From a bacterium (GTDB taxonomy: Bacteria > Desulfobacterota > DSWW01): a stretch of 64,000 bases of DNA. A program made the translations under genes and the position numbers. Each line of letters begins with the position of its first letter. The stretch's first letter is position 1. The stretch is from the NCBI GenBank assembly GCA_028277985.1, contig JANQFG010000007.1:1-64000 (forward strand). Direction: 5' to 3'. A model generated the notes under the pieces. It was given only the letters and a program-made list of their open reading frames with translations. It had not been told where the DNA came from and made no database searches. Below, piece after piece: positions 42,747 to 52,147 of this stretch.

Positions 42747-42929
42747 ATTCCTCTTTCCTTTCACAGGGCGCGAATGCTTTGTTACCTGTCGCATGGCAAG
42801 AAGCGTGCCGGGAAAGGAAACGAGGGCCAACCGAGAATCAACATGCCGGAATGGTTATGTTTTTCGGGAGGGGAGCCGACTGCCGGCCAGGGGCTGCGAG
42901 TGGTGCTCGGTTACGATTTTGGACTCGAA

Positions 42930-43625
42930 TCAGTGTGGTTCGCCCTTCTTGTATTCACGATCGTACAGATCCTTGTCGTAGGGGGCCCGTCTGCCCGGGC
43001 AGTTCTCCATGGGGCAAAGCATGCAGTTTTCGAAATGGTGTTCCGTGGGGAACCACATTCCGGAAGTGGACATGCTCGGCTTCATGAAGCAACTTTCCAT
43101 GAGTTGGACGCCGATGGAATCCTCGGGTGTCCCGAGAAGCGAGAACAGGGCCCGCTGTTCGGACAGGGACCAGCTTTCAATCGATCCAGGGTTCATCATC
43201 GAGAGGTTTCCCGGATGGTGCTCCGCCTCGATCTGTTCTAGCAGCGCCAGGATGGATGCTCCCAGGGCCATGCCCTTGATCGTGTCCGCCCAGAACTTGT
43301 CCAGGACCGAGGTGAACCGGCTCGACCATTCTTCCAGCTCGGCACCGCAGGTCGCAACGAACGGGAAAACTCGGTGAACCTTCTCCAGGTTCACGGCGAG
43401 TACGCGGCTCTTGAAGGTCAAGCCCTCGATGACGACGTGGTCCTCCCCTCTGGCTTCGATCAGGCCGGCCTTGTAGATCGCCTTGGGCCTTCCTGCCTCC
43501 TCGGCCTGTGCGGCCATCTCCTCGGCCTTTTGAGCGTAGCTTTCCCCCTCCTTGATTCCCAGCTGCTGCATGAGCTGGGAGCGATCGATCCGCCACGTAA
43601 TCTCGTCCAGAATTGTCGGTTCCAT
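42930..43625 (-). CDS. Vitamin B12-dependent methionine synthase activation-domain-like protein
   Basis: The 231-residue protein contains MNPGSIESWSLSEQRALFSLLG, MKPSMSTSGMWFP and a cysteine set CMLCPMENCPGRR, which fit the stand-alone activation/SAM-binding domain of cobalamin-dependent methyltransferases. A role in reductive reactivation of a corrinoid enzyme is likely. The partner corrinoid protein is not in this window. Confidence 0.8.
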   Translation of the reverse strand: MEPTILDEITWRIDRSQLMQQLGIKEGESYAQKAEEMAAQAEEAGRPKAIYKAGLIEARGEDHVVIEGLTFKSRVLAVNLEKVHRVFPFVATCGAELEEWSSRFTSVLDKFWADTIKGMALGASILALLEQIEAEHHPGNLSMMNPGSIESWSLSEQRALFSLLGTPEDSIGVQLMESCFMKPSMSTSGMWFPTEHHFENCMLCPMENCPGRRAPYDKDLYDREYKKGEPH

Positions 43626-43683
43626 TTCGATCCCGGCGGCTCAGCCCTCAGGGCCTTTGCCGTTCAAACCCCTGGATCCGGCT

Positions 43684-43923
43684 TCAGTCATCTCCCTTGC
43701 GGGGACGCCCTCGGCCGATCGCTATCTTGGGCAGGCCGTCCGGACCCGCCTTCTGCTTGTAGGAAACAATATCGGATTCACGAAACCTCCAGAACCTGCC
43801 CTGTTTGACCGCCCGAAGCTTTCCCTTGCGAGCCAGGTCGATCACGTCATCCGGGCTGCAGTCCAGAATATGGGCGGCATCTTTCGACTTGATGAGCGAA
43901 TCCTTTTTCTTGGTGGTCGCCAT
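43684..43923 (-). CDS. Small helix-turn-helix protein with a C-terminal AT-hook-like motif
   Basis: ATG 43923 follows GAGAGGGGAAC and gives 79 residues. KSKDAAHILDCSPDDVIDLARKGKLRAVKQGRFWRFRESDI is a MerR/excisionase-type (HTH_17) DNA-binding domain, and the tail IGRGRPRKGDD contains RGRP, the core of an AT-hook. The target is unknown. It probably controls a nearby gene or is a plasmid/phage-derived regulator. Confidence 0.8.
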   Translation of the reverse strand: MATTKKKDSLIKSKDAAHILDCSPDDVIDLARKGKLRAVKQGRFWRFRESDIVSYKQKAGPDGLPKIAIGRGRPRKGDD

Positions 43924-44152
43924 GGATCGTGTTCCCCTCTCCGTTCTCTCCATGAATCCCGCAAACAATGACGAAACGGTTACGTCTGCAACCCGGAAGA
44001 GCGCGGCCGCTGCGGCTGCGTTCACCACAGTCCTCTTCGTTCGGTCGAAAAGGTTGAGACGGAAGATTGGTCAGAGCCGGCATTCGGGGAACGGCGATTC
44101 CAGAAGAATGCAGCTTTTCGCGTCGCCCTGCGTGTACCGGCCTCGATATCCG

Positions 44153-44180
44153 ATTATATCGTAAAATATTTTTATAGCAA
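44153..44180 (-). promoter_or_regulatory. Predicted strong promoter upstream of the HTH/AT-hook gene
   Basis: On the minus strand TTGCTA (44180-44175) and TATAAT (44158-44153) are separated by 16 bases in an AT-rich patch. The leader would be about 220 bases. Confidence 0.6.
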
Positions 44181-44313
44181 CTCGGCGCCGCAAGATCAAG
44201 ACCGGCAAGGCCCGGAATCCCGCATCGGGAGGGCCCGCCCGCCGGTCCGGACCCCGCCGTCCGGCACCCTACTGGACGGGAAGAACGCTATCTGGCAGAA
44301 TTCAGTTTTTATC

Positions 44314-44363
44314 ACTGGGGATCCCGGTTCGGGATCTCGAGAACCGGGTCTGGAGACCCCGAG
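44314..44363 (+). other. Hairpin upstream of the PLP enzyme gene
   Basis: CCCGGTTC (44323-44330) pairs with GAACCGGG (44341-44348), extended by outer ACTGGGG/CCCCGAGT. It ends about 32 bases before ATG 44395. It could be a leader regulatory structure. The rest of the 43924-44394 gap holds only the minus-strand promoter. Confidence 0.4.
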
Positions 44364-44394
44364 TTTTCCAAAAAAGTCTGGTAGGAAGAACAGG

Positions 44395-45489
44395 ATGGCG
44401 TCGCTCCCTTCCGGCAAGAAGAGGCCCTGGCTTTTCGAGACTTTCCCCGCGCTCGAAGAACGTGTCCCCTGGACCTCCATCGTGGAGGTCCCTACACCGG
44501 TTCAGCTCCTCGAGGGGCTCAGCGCTCACCTTGGCAGCGAGGTGTGGATCAAGCGGGATGACAAGACCTCACCCACTTACGGTGGAAACAAACCGCGCAA
44601 GCTTGAATTTCTGCTGGGTGAGGCCCTTTCACGGGGATACAAGACCCTGGTCACCGGAGGAGGGATCGGGACGAATCACGGTCTGGCCACGGCCGTATTC
44701 GGCCGCACCCTGGGATTTCATGTTGTCCTGGGCCTGTTCGGCCAGCCGGTGACGGCCCACGTGCGCAAGAGCCTGCTCCTGTACCACGCGTACGGTGCCG
44801 AGATCTTCTATATGAGCAATCTCCTGTCTGCCCTGTGGCGATTCTACGTGAGCGAGCGGATTCGTCGTCGCGACGCCTATTTCATACCCGGAGGAGGTTC
44901 CTGCCCCGTGGGCGCGCTCGGCTACGTGGACGCCGGGCTCGAGCTCGCCATGCAGGTCGAACGAAAAGAGATCCCGCTGCCCAAGGTGATCTATCTGCCT
45001 GTCGGCTCCGGAGGGACTCTGGCCGGGCTGGTTATCGGGCTGCGGCTGGCCGGGTTGAAGCCCAGGGTGGTGGGCGTTCAGGTTGCGCCGCGCATGTTCG
45101 CCAGCCCGAAGGTCGCGCTCAAGCTGGCCCGCAATACCCTGAAACTCATGCGACGCCATGACCGGTCCGTACCCGAGCTGGCACTCACCCCGAAGGACAT
45201 GTCCATGGACTCGGCCTATTACGGATCGGGCTACGGACAGCCGACGGATGGGGGACGAAGGGCTGTAGCTTTGATGGCCAAGACCGAGGACATCGATCTG
45301 GACCTGACCTACACGGGCAAGACGCTGAGCGGGCTTCTGCATCAGGCGAGAAGCACAGGGGAAAAAGGGCCGATCCTCTTCTTGAACACCTTCAATTCCG
45401 TGGACCTCTCCCCCATGGCCGACCGCGTCAGGCCCGGCCAGCTTCCGGAAGAGTTCCACAGGTTCTTCGAGGGCAAGCTCGTGGAGTGA
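44395..45489 (+). CDS. PLP-dependent D-cysteine desulfhydrase / ACC deaminase-family enzyme
   Basis: This fold-type II PLP enzyme of 364 residues has TPVQLLEGLSAHLGSEVWIKRDDKTSPTYGGNKPRKLEFLLGEA, where the Lys of GGNKPRK forms the Schiff base, VTGGGIGTNHGLATAVFG, and the phosphate loop PVGSGGTLAGLVIGLR. It would deaminate or desulfhydrate a small D-amino acid or ACC. Most relatives are about 330-350 residues, so it is close to normal length. Exact substrate unknown. Confidence 0.85.
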   Translation: MASLPSGKKRPWLFETFPALEERVPWTSIVEVPTPVQLLEGLSAHLGSEVWIKRDDKTSPTYGGNKPRKLEFLLGEALSRGYKTLVTGGGIGTNHGLATAVFGRTLGFHVVLGLFGQPVTAHVRKSLLLYHAYGAEIFYMSNLLSALWRFYVSERIRRRDAYFIPGGGSCPVGALGYVDAGLELAMQVERKEIPLPKVIYLPVGSGGTLAGLVIGLRLAGLKPRVVGVQVAPRMFASPKVALKLARNTLKLMRRHDRSVPELALTPKDMSMDSAYYGSGYGQPTDGGRRAVALMAKTEDIDLDLTYTGKTLSGLLHQARSTGEKGPILFLNTFNSVDLSPMADRVRPGQLPEEFHRFFEGKLVE

Positions 45490-45497
45490 AGGAAGGC

Positions 45498-46892
45498 TCA
45501 GGCGCGGCAGGCAGCCTCCACCTCCTCGACAGACTTTACGCAGGCCTCGGTCAGGATCTCCGGCTCCCCCCCGGTCACGAGGACATCGTCTTCGATGCGT
45601 ACGCCGATACCCCTGTAGGCTTCCGGAGCGTAGTCCGCATCGGCAGCGATATACAGACCCGGCTCGACGGTGAGGATCATTCCCGGTTCGAGTCCGCGCC
45701 AGGCACCACCTTCGCGGTATCTACCCACGTCGTGGACATCCATTCCCAGCCAGTGAGAGGTGTTGTGCATGTAATAGTGGTTGAGACCGATCTCTCCTTC
45801 ATCCAGATTCTCTAGCCCTTCCTCCTCTTGAGAGGTTTCTGCGGTACGAAGGCAGATGCGAGCGTGCCGTTCCGGGTCTCCCTTGAGCAACCCAAGCTCC
45901 ACCAGCCTTTCGGCAAACAGATCAACCACAGAGGAATGGACGGAGCGAATCGTCTCCCCCTGCCTGGCCATGTTGATCCCCGTCTTCTGTGCCTCCAGCA
46001 CGATCTCGTAGATTTTCTTCTGGGCCTCGTTGAACCGCCCGGAAACCGGGAAGGTGCGTGATATGTCCGAGGCATAGTTGTCGAGCTCACAGCCTGCGTC
46101 GATCAGCACGAGATCCCCTTCCTTCAGCCGGGCGCTGTTCTCAACATAGTGGAGCACGCATGCGTTCGGCCCACCCGCTACGATTGTCTCGTACGCCATG
46201 GCCTGCGCTCCCTGCGACAGGCAGCAGTGCTCGAGCCGGGTTTGCAGGTCTCGTTCGCGCATGCCGGGTGAGCATTCCTTCATGGCCAGCATGTGTGCCT
46301 CTGCCGTGATGCCGGCCGCCTTGCGCATCCTCTCGATTTCACCCGCATCCTTGATCATCCTCTTTTCATGGATGAGAAGGGTCGTGTCGATCAACTCTGT
46401 CGGAGGTTTCACAGCACCCCGTCTGCCTCTTGTGCGCACCTGATTGATCCAGCCCATCATCCTTCGGTCCCATGCATCTTCCTTGCCGAAGGCGAAGTAG
46501 ACCCGGTCCACATTCGAAAGGATCTCCGGCATGGTGCGGTCCAACGCATCCACCGGGTAGGCCTCGTCCGCGCCGAACACCTCTTTCGCCCCCTCGGGGC
46601 CGTATCGACGCCCTGTCCATATCTCCTGTTTCGGATCCCTGGGCCGGGTGAACAGGACGAACCGTTGGGGCTCGGCGCTTATCAGGACCGCGAGCGCGTC
46701 CGGTTCCGGGAAGCCGGTGAGGTAATGGAAATCGCTGTCCTGCCGAAAGGGGAAGGTCGAATCGTTGCTGCGAATGAGCTCCTTCGCGGCCGGGAACACG
46801 GCTACGGCCGGCCCCATACCGTCCATGATGTCTCTTCTGCGATTTGCATAGACTTCCGGTGAGAACCCTTCCACTCTCGACTCCGTTGTCAT
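45498..46892 (-). CDS. pepP: Xaa-Pro aminopeptidase (PepP-type metallopeptidase)
   Basis: A 464-residue M24 peptidase that removes N-terminal residues before proline. Metal ligands are visible: LIDAGCELDNYASDISRTFP (two Asp), HNTSHWLGMDVHD (His), MILTVEPGLY (Glu) and GIGVRIEDD (Glu). The N-terminal domain (residues about 1-170) matches the creatinase-like AMP_N domain. ATG 46892 overlaps the lpxH stop in ATGA. Confidence 0.95.
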   Translation of the reverse strand: MTTESRVEGFSPEVYANRRRDIMDGMGPAVAVFPAAKELIRSNDSTFPFRQDSDFHYLTGFPEPDALAVLISAEPQRFVLFTRPRDPKQEIWTGRRYGPEGAKEVFGADEAYPVDALDRTMPEILSNVDRVYFAFGKEDAWDRRMMGWINQVRTRGRRGAVKPPTELIDTTLLIHEKRMIKDAGEIERMRKAAGITAEAHMLAMKECSPGMRERDLQTRLEHCCLSQGAQAMAYETIVAGGPNACVLHYVENSARLKEGDLVLIDAGCELDNYASDISRTFPVSGRFNEAQKKIYEIVLEAQKTGINMARQGETIRSVHSSVVDLFAERLVELGLLKGDPERHARICLRTAETSQEEEGLENLDEGEIGLNHYYMHNTSHWLGMDVHDVGRYREGGAWRGLEPGMILTVEPGLYIAADADYAPEAYRGIGVRIEDDVLVTGGEPEILTEACVKSVEEVEAACRA

Positions 46893-47671
46893 GGCTCTTC
46901 CTCTGTCTTCGCCCCCGGGTTCTCCAGGGGCAGGTCGATGAACTCCTGGCCGGCCCGCGTGATTCTGAAGGCGCAAGGCCCATCCGCCCAGGACCCGAGG
47001 TTTACGGAACGCATCTTTCGACCGTCGGACTCGAATTCATAGTCGTCCCGCAGGTGTACGTGGCCCGATACGATCAGGTCAAAGGGCTCCTCCTGGTTCA
47101 CCCGCTTCGCATGAGATCGGATCGTCGATCGTGCACGATCGTCCGAGATCGTCTTGTGTTGGCTCGTGTACCGTCGGCTCGTGCGGCTGGCGGCCCTGCC
47201 GATCCGAGCCAGAACGCCTCCCGGCAGCCGGCTGCCGGCAAAGGCGATCACCGGTGTGCGCAGAAGCCAGCGAAGGAATCGATAGCCCCGGTCCGCCGGG
47301 TCCAGCAGATCCCCGTGTTCCACCCTTACCCTGAGATTCCCGAGCTGAAACAGATGCGCTCGGCCATGGACCCGGACACCCATTCGGTCCTGCCAGAAAT
47401 CACGCAGGTACAGGTCGTGGTTGCCTTCGAAATAGTGAACCTCCACGCCGTCGGCAACGATCCTCTCGAGACGATCCACGATCGGGGCGAATTTCCGGAC
47501 GAAGTATTCGTGTCCGCCAAGCCAGAAATCGAAGATGTCGCCCACGAGGAACAGGTGGGTCGCCCGTGTCCGGGTGCCCAGGTCATCCAGAAAGCCGACC
47601 AGGACCTGCGCGTCCGGTTGATCGAGGCTCTTGAGATGGATGTCTGAAAGGAAATAGGCTTCCGTGACCAT
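46889..47671 (-). CDS. lpxH: UDP-2,3-diacylglucosamine diphosphatase (LpxH-type)
   Basis: The 260-residue metallophosphoesterase hydrolyses UDP-2,3-diacylglucosamine to lipid X in lipid A synthesis at the inner membrane. Motifs are FLSDIHL, FLVGDIFDFWLGG, FEGNHDLYLRDFW and SGHVHLRD. ATG 47671 follows AAGGAC and gives the conserved N-terminus; the longer frame has no conservation. It implies a lipid A-containing outer membrane. Confidence 0.9.
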   Translation of the reverse strand: MVTEAYFLSDIHLKSLDQPDAQVLVGFLDDLGTRTRATHLFLVGDIFDFWLGGHEYFVRKFAPIVDRLERIVADGVEVHYFEGNHDLYLRDFWQDRMGVRVHGRAHLFQLGNLRVRVEHGDLLDPADRGYRFLRWLLRTPVIAFAGSRLPGGVLARIGRAASRTSRRYTSQHKTISDDRARSTIRSHAKRVNQEEPFDLIVSGHVHLRDDYEFESDGRKMRSVNLGSWADGPCAFRITRAGQEFIDLPLENPGAKTEEEP

Positions 47672-47897
47672 GTCCTTGAGTTCGCAGCAGATGAAGTCAC
47701 AGGGGAAAGGATCTCTTGAGGCCGTTATAGCATGCTCGAAAACGCATTGGAAACCTCTTCGAAACGTCCGAGGAATTGTGAACGGCGTATCCGAGGCCAT
47801 GCCCCCTTTTTTGCTTGCATGCCAAGGGCCGAAGCGATAGAGTTTGAGTAAGGGGGTATTGCGGACGGCAGACAAGTTGCCCAGGTTCGGGGGGCCC

Positions 47898-48191
47898 ATG
47901 AAGAAGGGATTCTTCCTTTCAATCGTCTTTCTCATGCTGGTACAAATCCTGTTTGCGGGATTCTGGGACACGTCATGTGTCGGACCCCGGGAGGCGGCCG
48001 CCGCCCCTGTCATGAAAGTGAAGCCGATCCATCCTCTGCCGGAGTGGCAGAACCCCGAAGACCTCCGGCCCCGCGGGACGGCACTGGAAGAAGGCTCTCC
48101 CGGAAGCAGGCTCAAGATCAGCTTTCCCGTGGGCCTGCTGGCCACCCTGCTGTTCTTCCTGATGTGGAAGTTTCTGCAAAGCCAGGAATAG
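47898..48191 (+). CDS. Small membrane protein with two hydrophobic segments
   Basis: ATG 47898 opens a 97-residue product with an N-terminal hydrophobic segment (FFLSIVFLMLVQILFAGF) and a C-terminal one (FPVGLLATLLFFLMWKFL), the middle exposed. No family recognised. It is divergent from lpxH and may be co-transcribed with the DUF3783 gene. Confidence 0.55.
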   Translation: MKKGFFLSIVFLMLVQILFAGFWDTSCVGPREAAAAPVMKVKPIHPLPEWQNPEDLRPRGTALEEGSPGSRLKISFPVGLLATLLFFLMWKFLQSQE

Positions 48192-48255
48192 CCCCCGATC
48201 TCCGGCCGACCTCTGCAGCGTGCATGGTGATCTCTGGGACAGGACATTCGCGATC

Positions 48256-48675
48256 ATGAGCCAAGGGGAGTTCAAGCGGATCGACCAGGACCAGGAAGCC
48301 CCGTTGGGGCCTCCTGCACTTCTGCTCTGCGGTTATTCGTCCGAGGAGTCCCTGACGGTTGTTTCCCTTCTGGAAACGATGGACGCCTCCGGGTACAGGG
48401 TAGTTCTCTGCACCGAGCCGATGCTCGCGCAGACCCTGGAGGAGGCCCTGAGCACGACCTCGGAAGTACAGCCAGTGCCGCCCGACAAGCTCCCGAGGGT
48501 CATGGTTCTCTCAGGGATGACCGGCGCTCAGGTCCGTGTATTCCTCGATCGATACGCGACGACCCAGCTTCCCAGGCCGATCTTGGCGACCGTGACGCCC
48601 GGCAACCTCAGCTTCACGGTCCGGGACCTGTTGATCGATCTGCTGAAAGAGCATCGTGCCATGACCAAGAAATAA
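48256..48675 (+). CDS. DUF3783-family protein
   Basis: ATG 48256 gives 139 residues. LLLCGYSSEESLTVVSLLETM opens a domain of about 75 residues with PRVMVLSGMTGAQVRVFLDRY, typical of DUF3783 (a small protein of unknown function common in Clostridia and Desulfobacterota). Confidence 0.75.
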   Translation: MSQGEFKRIDQDQEAPLGPPALLLCGYSSEESLTVVSLLETMDASGYRVVLCTEPMLAQTLEEALSTTSEVQPVPPDKLPRVMVLSGMTGAQVRVFLDRYATTQLPRPILATVTPGNLSFTVRDLLIDLLKEHRAMTKK

Positions 48676-48756
48676 CGGAGCCACCCCCTGGATGGACCTT
48701 CCCCTTCAAGAGCTGTTCACCTGAAGACACTCAAAGGAACACCCACCGGGCAGGAA

Positions 48757-49752
48757 CTACACCGGATCTCCTGGTTCTTCATCCAGTGCCTCCTCTGAAC
48801 TTGATTTCAGATTCAGGGGCGCAACGCTCTTTGCCGGCTGTGTGAGAGCGATGGTCATGGAGCCGGCAACGACCAGGGCAGCCCCTACGCCGGAGAGCGC
48901 ATTGAGGGGTTCGGAAGCCACGATCCCGGGCCACAGGGTCGACCCGATTCCGATCATCGACAGGGTGGCGATCGGGGTCAGTGACAGGACTGCATTGACA
49001 CGGGATGCCTCCCAGTGAGCCAGGGCCTCGGAGAAAGCGCCGTAGGCGATCAGCGTGTTGAGAGCTGCGAACACGAGCAGCCAGAAGCGAAGGGAATCCA
49101 GATCCAGGATGGACCGTGGAGAAGCAACCGGAAAGAGAAGAAGCGTGCTTCCTGTATACACGATCCACATAACGGCTGCGGAAGACATGACACTCAGCAA
49201 CTGCTTCTGTGCGAGGGCGTAGACCGCCCAGGTGATCGCCGCCAGGACGATGAGGATCAGTCCGAGCGAATATTCTCCGCTCTCTGCAAGGATCTCGCCC
49301 AGCCTGTTGTGAAAAAAGAGCGACATGCCGAGGGCAAGCACGAATAGGCCAAACCACTGGGCCTTGACAAAGCGTTCCCTGAAGAATACGAGGGCGCCGA
49401 CCATCGCCATGGCCGGGGCGAGTTGGATGAGCACCTGCGCAGAGCCGGCAGAGGTGTGAGAAAGCCCAAGGATGTAGAGGACGTAGTTTCCTCCCAGGCC
49501 CAGGATTACGAGAATAAGGAGGATCCACACACTCGAGCCCTGGCCCAGCAAGCGCGGCATCCCTTTGCGCAATGCCAGATAGGACCCGAGGAACACGGCA
49601 GACGCCATGAAACGGTACCAGGTGATCGTGTAGCCGTCCATTTGCTCGAGGGTGATCTGGAGGGCGATGGGCAGAACGCCCCACATGAAGACTGTGAGGA
49701 GGGAGAGACAGAGACCGAGTCTCCACCTTCCGGAGGGGTGATGCATTCGCAT
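48757..49752 (-). CDS. EamA-family (DMT superfamily) transporter
   Basis: 331 residues with about ten membrane segments in two similar halves (WGVLPIALQITLEQMDGYTITWYRF in the first; second half ITWAVYALAQKQLL). The family exports small metabolites such as amino acids. Substrate unknown. Confidence 0.85.
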   Translation of the reverse strand: MRMHHPSGRWRLGLCLSLLTVFMWGVLPIALQITLEQMDGYTITWYRFMASAVFLGSYLALRKGMPRLLGQGSSVWILLILVILGLGGNYVLYILGLSHTSAGSAQVLIQLAPAMAMVGALVFFRERFVKAQWFGLFVLALGMSLFFHNRLGEILAESGEYSLGLILIVLAAITWAVYALAQKQLLSVMSSAAVMWIVYTGSTLLLFPVASPRSILDLDSLRFWLLVFAALNTLIAYGAFSEALAHWEASRVNAVLSLTPIATLSMIGIGSTLWPGIVASEPLNALSGVGAALVVAGSMTIALTQPAKSVAPLNLKSSSEEALDEEPGDPV

Positions 49753-49911
49753 GAGAGGCTCTCGGGGGGTTCGTACCTGGGAGGAAGAGTATAGGGGTGG
49801 CCGAGACCCCGGTCAAGTTGTTCGACAGCGTCTTCTCCTTGACTCGAATCGGCACAAAAGGTAGACAGAATAAGTACTTTCGGTTCGCTCTCTGCCGGGG
49901 AGGAGAAGAGA

Positions 49912-51558
49912 ATGAGAAACATAGGCAAAGTAAGAAGAGGTCGGTTCCTGTTGTTCGTCATCTCCATCACGCTGGCTCTCGTGGCGTGCGGGTCCGACCC
50001 GGAGGGTGAAGGGCCTGGGGGTGTTCCTCAAGGGGGCGATTCGTCTCCCGACCTGGTCATCACGAACGGCAGGGTGATCGACCCTCTGAGTGGGGCCGAC
50101 AGGATCGCGACAGTCGCGGTTCAGGGCGCCGCGATCGATAGGATTACCTCGGATCCTGAAGAGGGGTCGGCTCTGGCGAGCCGTGCCGCCAGGGTGATCG
50201 ACGCTTCCGGGCTGGTGGTCTCCCCTGGATTCATCAATACGCACACCCACGAGGGGGTCATTCTCGAGTCGATGAAGGTTTTCGTGAAGGACGGCATCAC
50301 CACCTGGGTGGGCGGGAACTGCGGGTTCTCGGCGATTCCGCTGGCAGGCTACTATGAGCGGATCGAACAGGATGGAATGTACAACAACTATGCGGCGCTC
50401 ACGGGGCTGAATGCCCTGAGGGGCGAAGTGGGCGTGGATACCTTTGATGAGGCAAGCCCGACACAGATCGAGGAAATGGTTCGGATCCTGTCTGACGATA
50501 TGGAGGCGGGCGGTATGGGGGTCTCCTTCGGATCCTACTACAACCCCGGATGTTCCTACGAGGAAATGCTGGCAACCGCGAAGGAGGCAGCCCGTCACGG
50601 TGGCATGGCGTCGAGCCACATACGAGACAACATCTTCAATCTGAAGGCTTTGATTCCCTTCTGGGACTATTACCTGAACAGAGATTTCCTTACCGAGGCG
50701 ATCCGGACGGCCAGGGAGGCGGATATCCCCTACATCGTCTCTCATCTCACCGACGTTACCTACGGTCCCGGCTCGACCGCCTACGCCCTCGAGATGATTT
50801 CGGGGGTGCTGTACCAGCAAGGGTTGCGGATCGCCGTGGATGTGATCGGAGCGGACTCATTTCCGAACGACTTCTTCACCATCGCACGGTACGGCACAGT
50901 GCCTCTCGACATACTCATGGCGATGGCGGATGCGGTCCCCTCCGACTTTCAGGTGACCGAAGATGTGGTGATCGGCGGAGAAGTCTATCTGAGGGCCTAT
51001 GAGAGCCTGGCCAGTGTCGAGCAGGCAGAGGAGGTCATGGACGCGATCCTGGCCGGGGAGACCACCAGCCCGGGCGTGCTCTGCCACATCATCGACCCCG
51101 AGAACACGATGCTGGCCCTTTCAAAGCCATTCGTTTTTGTCGGAAACGATGGGGCCATTGACGTGGATCCCGGGACCGGGGAGTTGATCGGCCACCCAAG
51201 GTCTGCAGGCGCCTTTGCGAGGTTCATTGGTCACTGGGCACGCGACATGGGGGTGATGAACTTGACGGACGCCTTGTTCAAGGCAACGGCGGGTCCGGCG
51301 GTCTGGTTCGGTTTCGAAAAGAAGGGCAGGCTTCAGGAGGGGTGCGACGCAGACATCGTTGTCTTTGATCCGGAAAGGATCATCGACAGGGCCGAGGCCT
51401 CTGTCGGCAACATGCTTCGTCCGCCCGAGGGAATCGACTATGTCATCGTGAACGGAGTGGTGACTGTCGAGGGTACGGAGCTCACCGGAGAGAAGGCGGG
51501 CAGGGCCATTCGAAGGACTTGGGAAGTTCCCGGGGTCCACCATGGAATCGGCGGATGA
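49912..51558 (+). CDS. N-acyl-D-amino-acid deacylase-like amidohydrolase, lipoprotein
   Basis: The 548-residue protein has a lipoprotein signal (ISITLALVACGSD), so it is anchored outside the cytoplasm. VVSPGFINTHTHEG holds the metal-binding HxH, with GGNCGFSAIP and IVSHLTDV later, as in D-aminoacylase/amidohydrolase superfamily enzymes. It may hydrolyse N-acyl-D-amino acids or dipeptides in the periplasm. A terminator-like hairpin at 51740-51788 lies about 180 bases past the stop. Confidence 0.85.
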   Translation: MRNIGKVRRGRFLLFVISITLALVACGSDPEGEGPGGVPQGGDSSPDLVITNGRVIDPLSGADRIATVAVQGAAIDRITSDPEEGSALASRAARVIDASGLVVSPGFINTHTHEGVILESMKVFVKDGITTWVGGNCGFSAIPLAGYYERIEQDGMYNNYAALTGLNALRGEVGVDTFDEASPTQIEEMVRILSDDMEAGGMGVSFGSYYNPGCSYEEMLATAKEAARHGGMASSHIRDNIFNLKALIPFWDYYLNRDFLTEAIRTAREADIPYIVSHLTDVTYGPGSTAYALEMISGVLYQQGLRIAVDVIGADSFPNDFFTIARYGTVPLDILMAMADAVPSDFQVTEDVVIGGEVYLRAYESLASVEQAEEVMDAILAGETTSPGVLCHIIDPENTMLALSKPFVFVGNDGAIDVDPGTGELIGHPRSAGAFARFIGHWARDMGVMNLTDALFKATAGPAVWFGFEKKGRLQEGCDADIVVFDPERIIDRAEASVGNMLRPPEGIDYVIVNGVVTVEGTELTGEKAGRAIRRTWEVPGVHHGIGG

Positions 51559-51739
51559 GGTCCCCCCCTGAGGAGGCCACGCGATTCTTGCCGTCCGGAT
51601 TCCGGGGAGCGAGCCGGACCGAGCGGAAAAAATGCATTCGATTCGGGAACCACAGAGGGGTCGAGGGGTCCAACCAAACATACGGGAGATGAATCAGCCC
51701 TGATCATGAATCTGCTTTCATCTCCATCCCCCCTCCGTG

Positions 51740-51788
51740 AAAGGTCGCGGTCTCTGTCTTGAAGACAGGCCACGGCCTTTTTTTTTCG
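51740..51788 (+). terminator. Intrinsic terminator after the amidohydrolase gene
   Basis: AAGGTCGCGGTCTCTGTC pairs with GACAGGCCACGGCCTT (with G-U pairs) and is followed by a run of nine T. Confidence 0.75.
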
Positions 51789-51925
51789 GAATCCGGGCCG
51801 GCCGAATTCAGGATGTGGGGAACCAACCGACCCTACCCGGTGTCTTACCTAATGCAATAAGATGGAGACCGTATCGCGATCGCCGTCTTCATCTTCGCCT
51901 CCTTTCTCGTTGGCCGCCCTCCATG

Positions 51926-51954
51926 CCGCCCGGCTTGGGGGGCGGTTCTTTTTT
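51926..51954 (+). terminator. Second intrinsic terminator
   Basis: CCGCCCGG pairs with GGGGGGCGG-type sequence in CCGCCCGGCTTGGGGGGCGG, followed by TTCTTTTTT. It lies 138 bases after the first terminator, so it may end an independent short transcript. Confidence 0.6.
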
Positions 51955-52009
51955 GTCCCCCCTCCATGGCCACATGCCCCGGAATCGCCCCTCCTTCGGG
52001 CCGGGAACC

Positions 52010-52039
52010 TTGACACCGTTTCGTATCTCTCTCTATACT
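52010..52039 (+). promoter_or_regulatory. Predicted sigma70 promoter of the acyl-CoA ligase gene
   Basis: TTGACA (52010-52015) and TATACT (52034-52039) have 18-base spacing; the leader is about 100 bases. Confidence 0.6.
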
Positions 52040-52147
52040 TCCTCTGATGCAGGACGACCTCCCTTCAATGAATCTTCGCAGGTATTCACTTCCGGAAAAT
52101 AGAACGGGTTTTCTTTCACTGCCACAAAGGACCAACAGGAGGGTACT

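Larger units (their letters stand above)
51559..52147. other. 589-base gap with two terminators and a promoter
   Basis: Apart from the hairpins at 51740-51788 and 51926-51954 and the promoter at 52010-52039, I see no gene. A short RNA between the two hairpins (about 51850-51955) is possible; a weak -10 (TAATGC) lies near 51850, but there is no other support. Confidence 0.45.
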
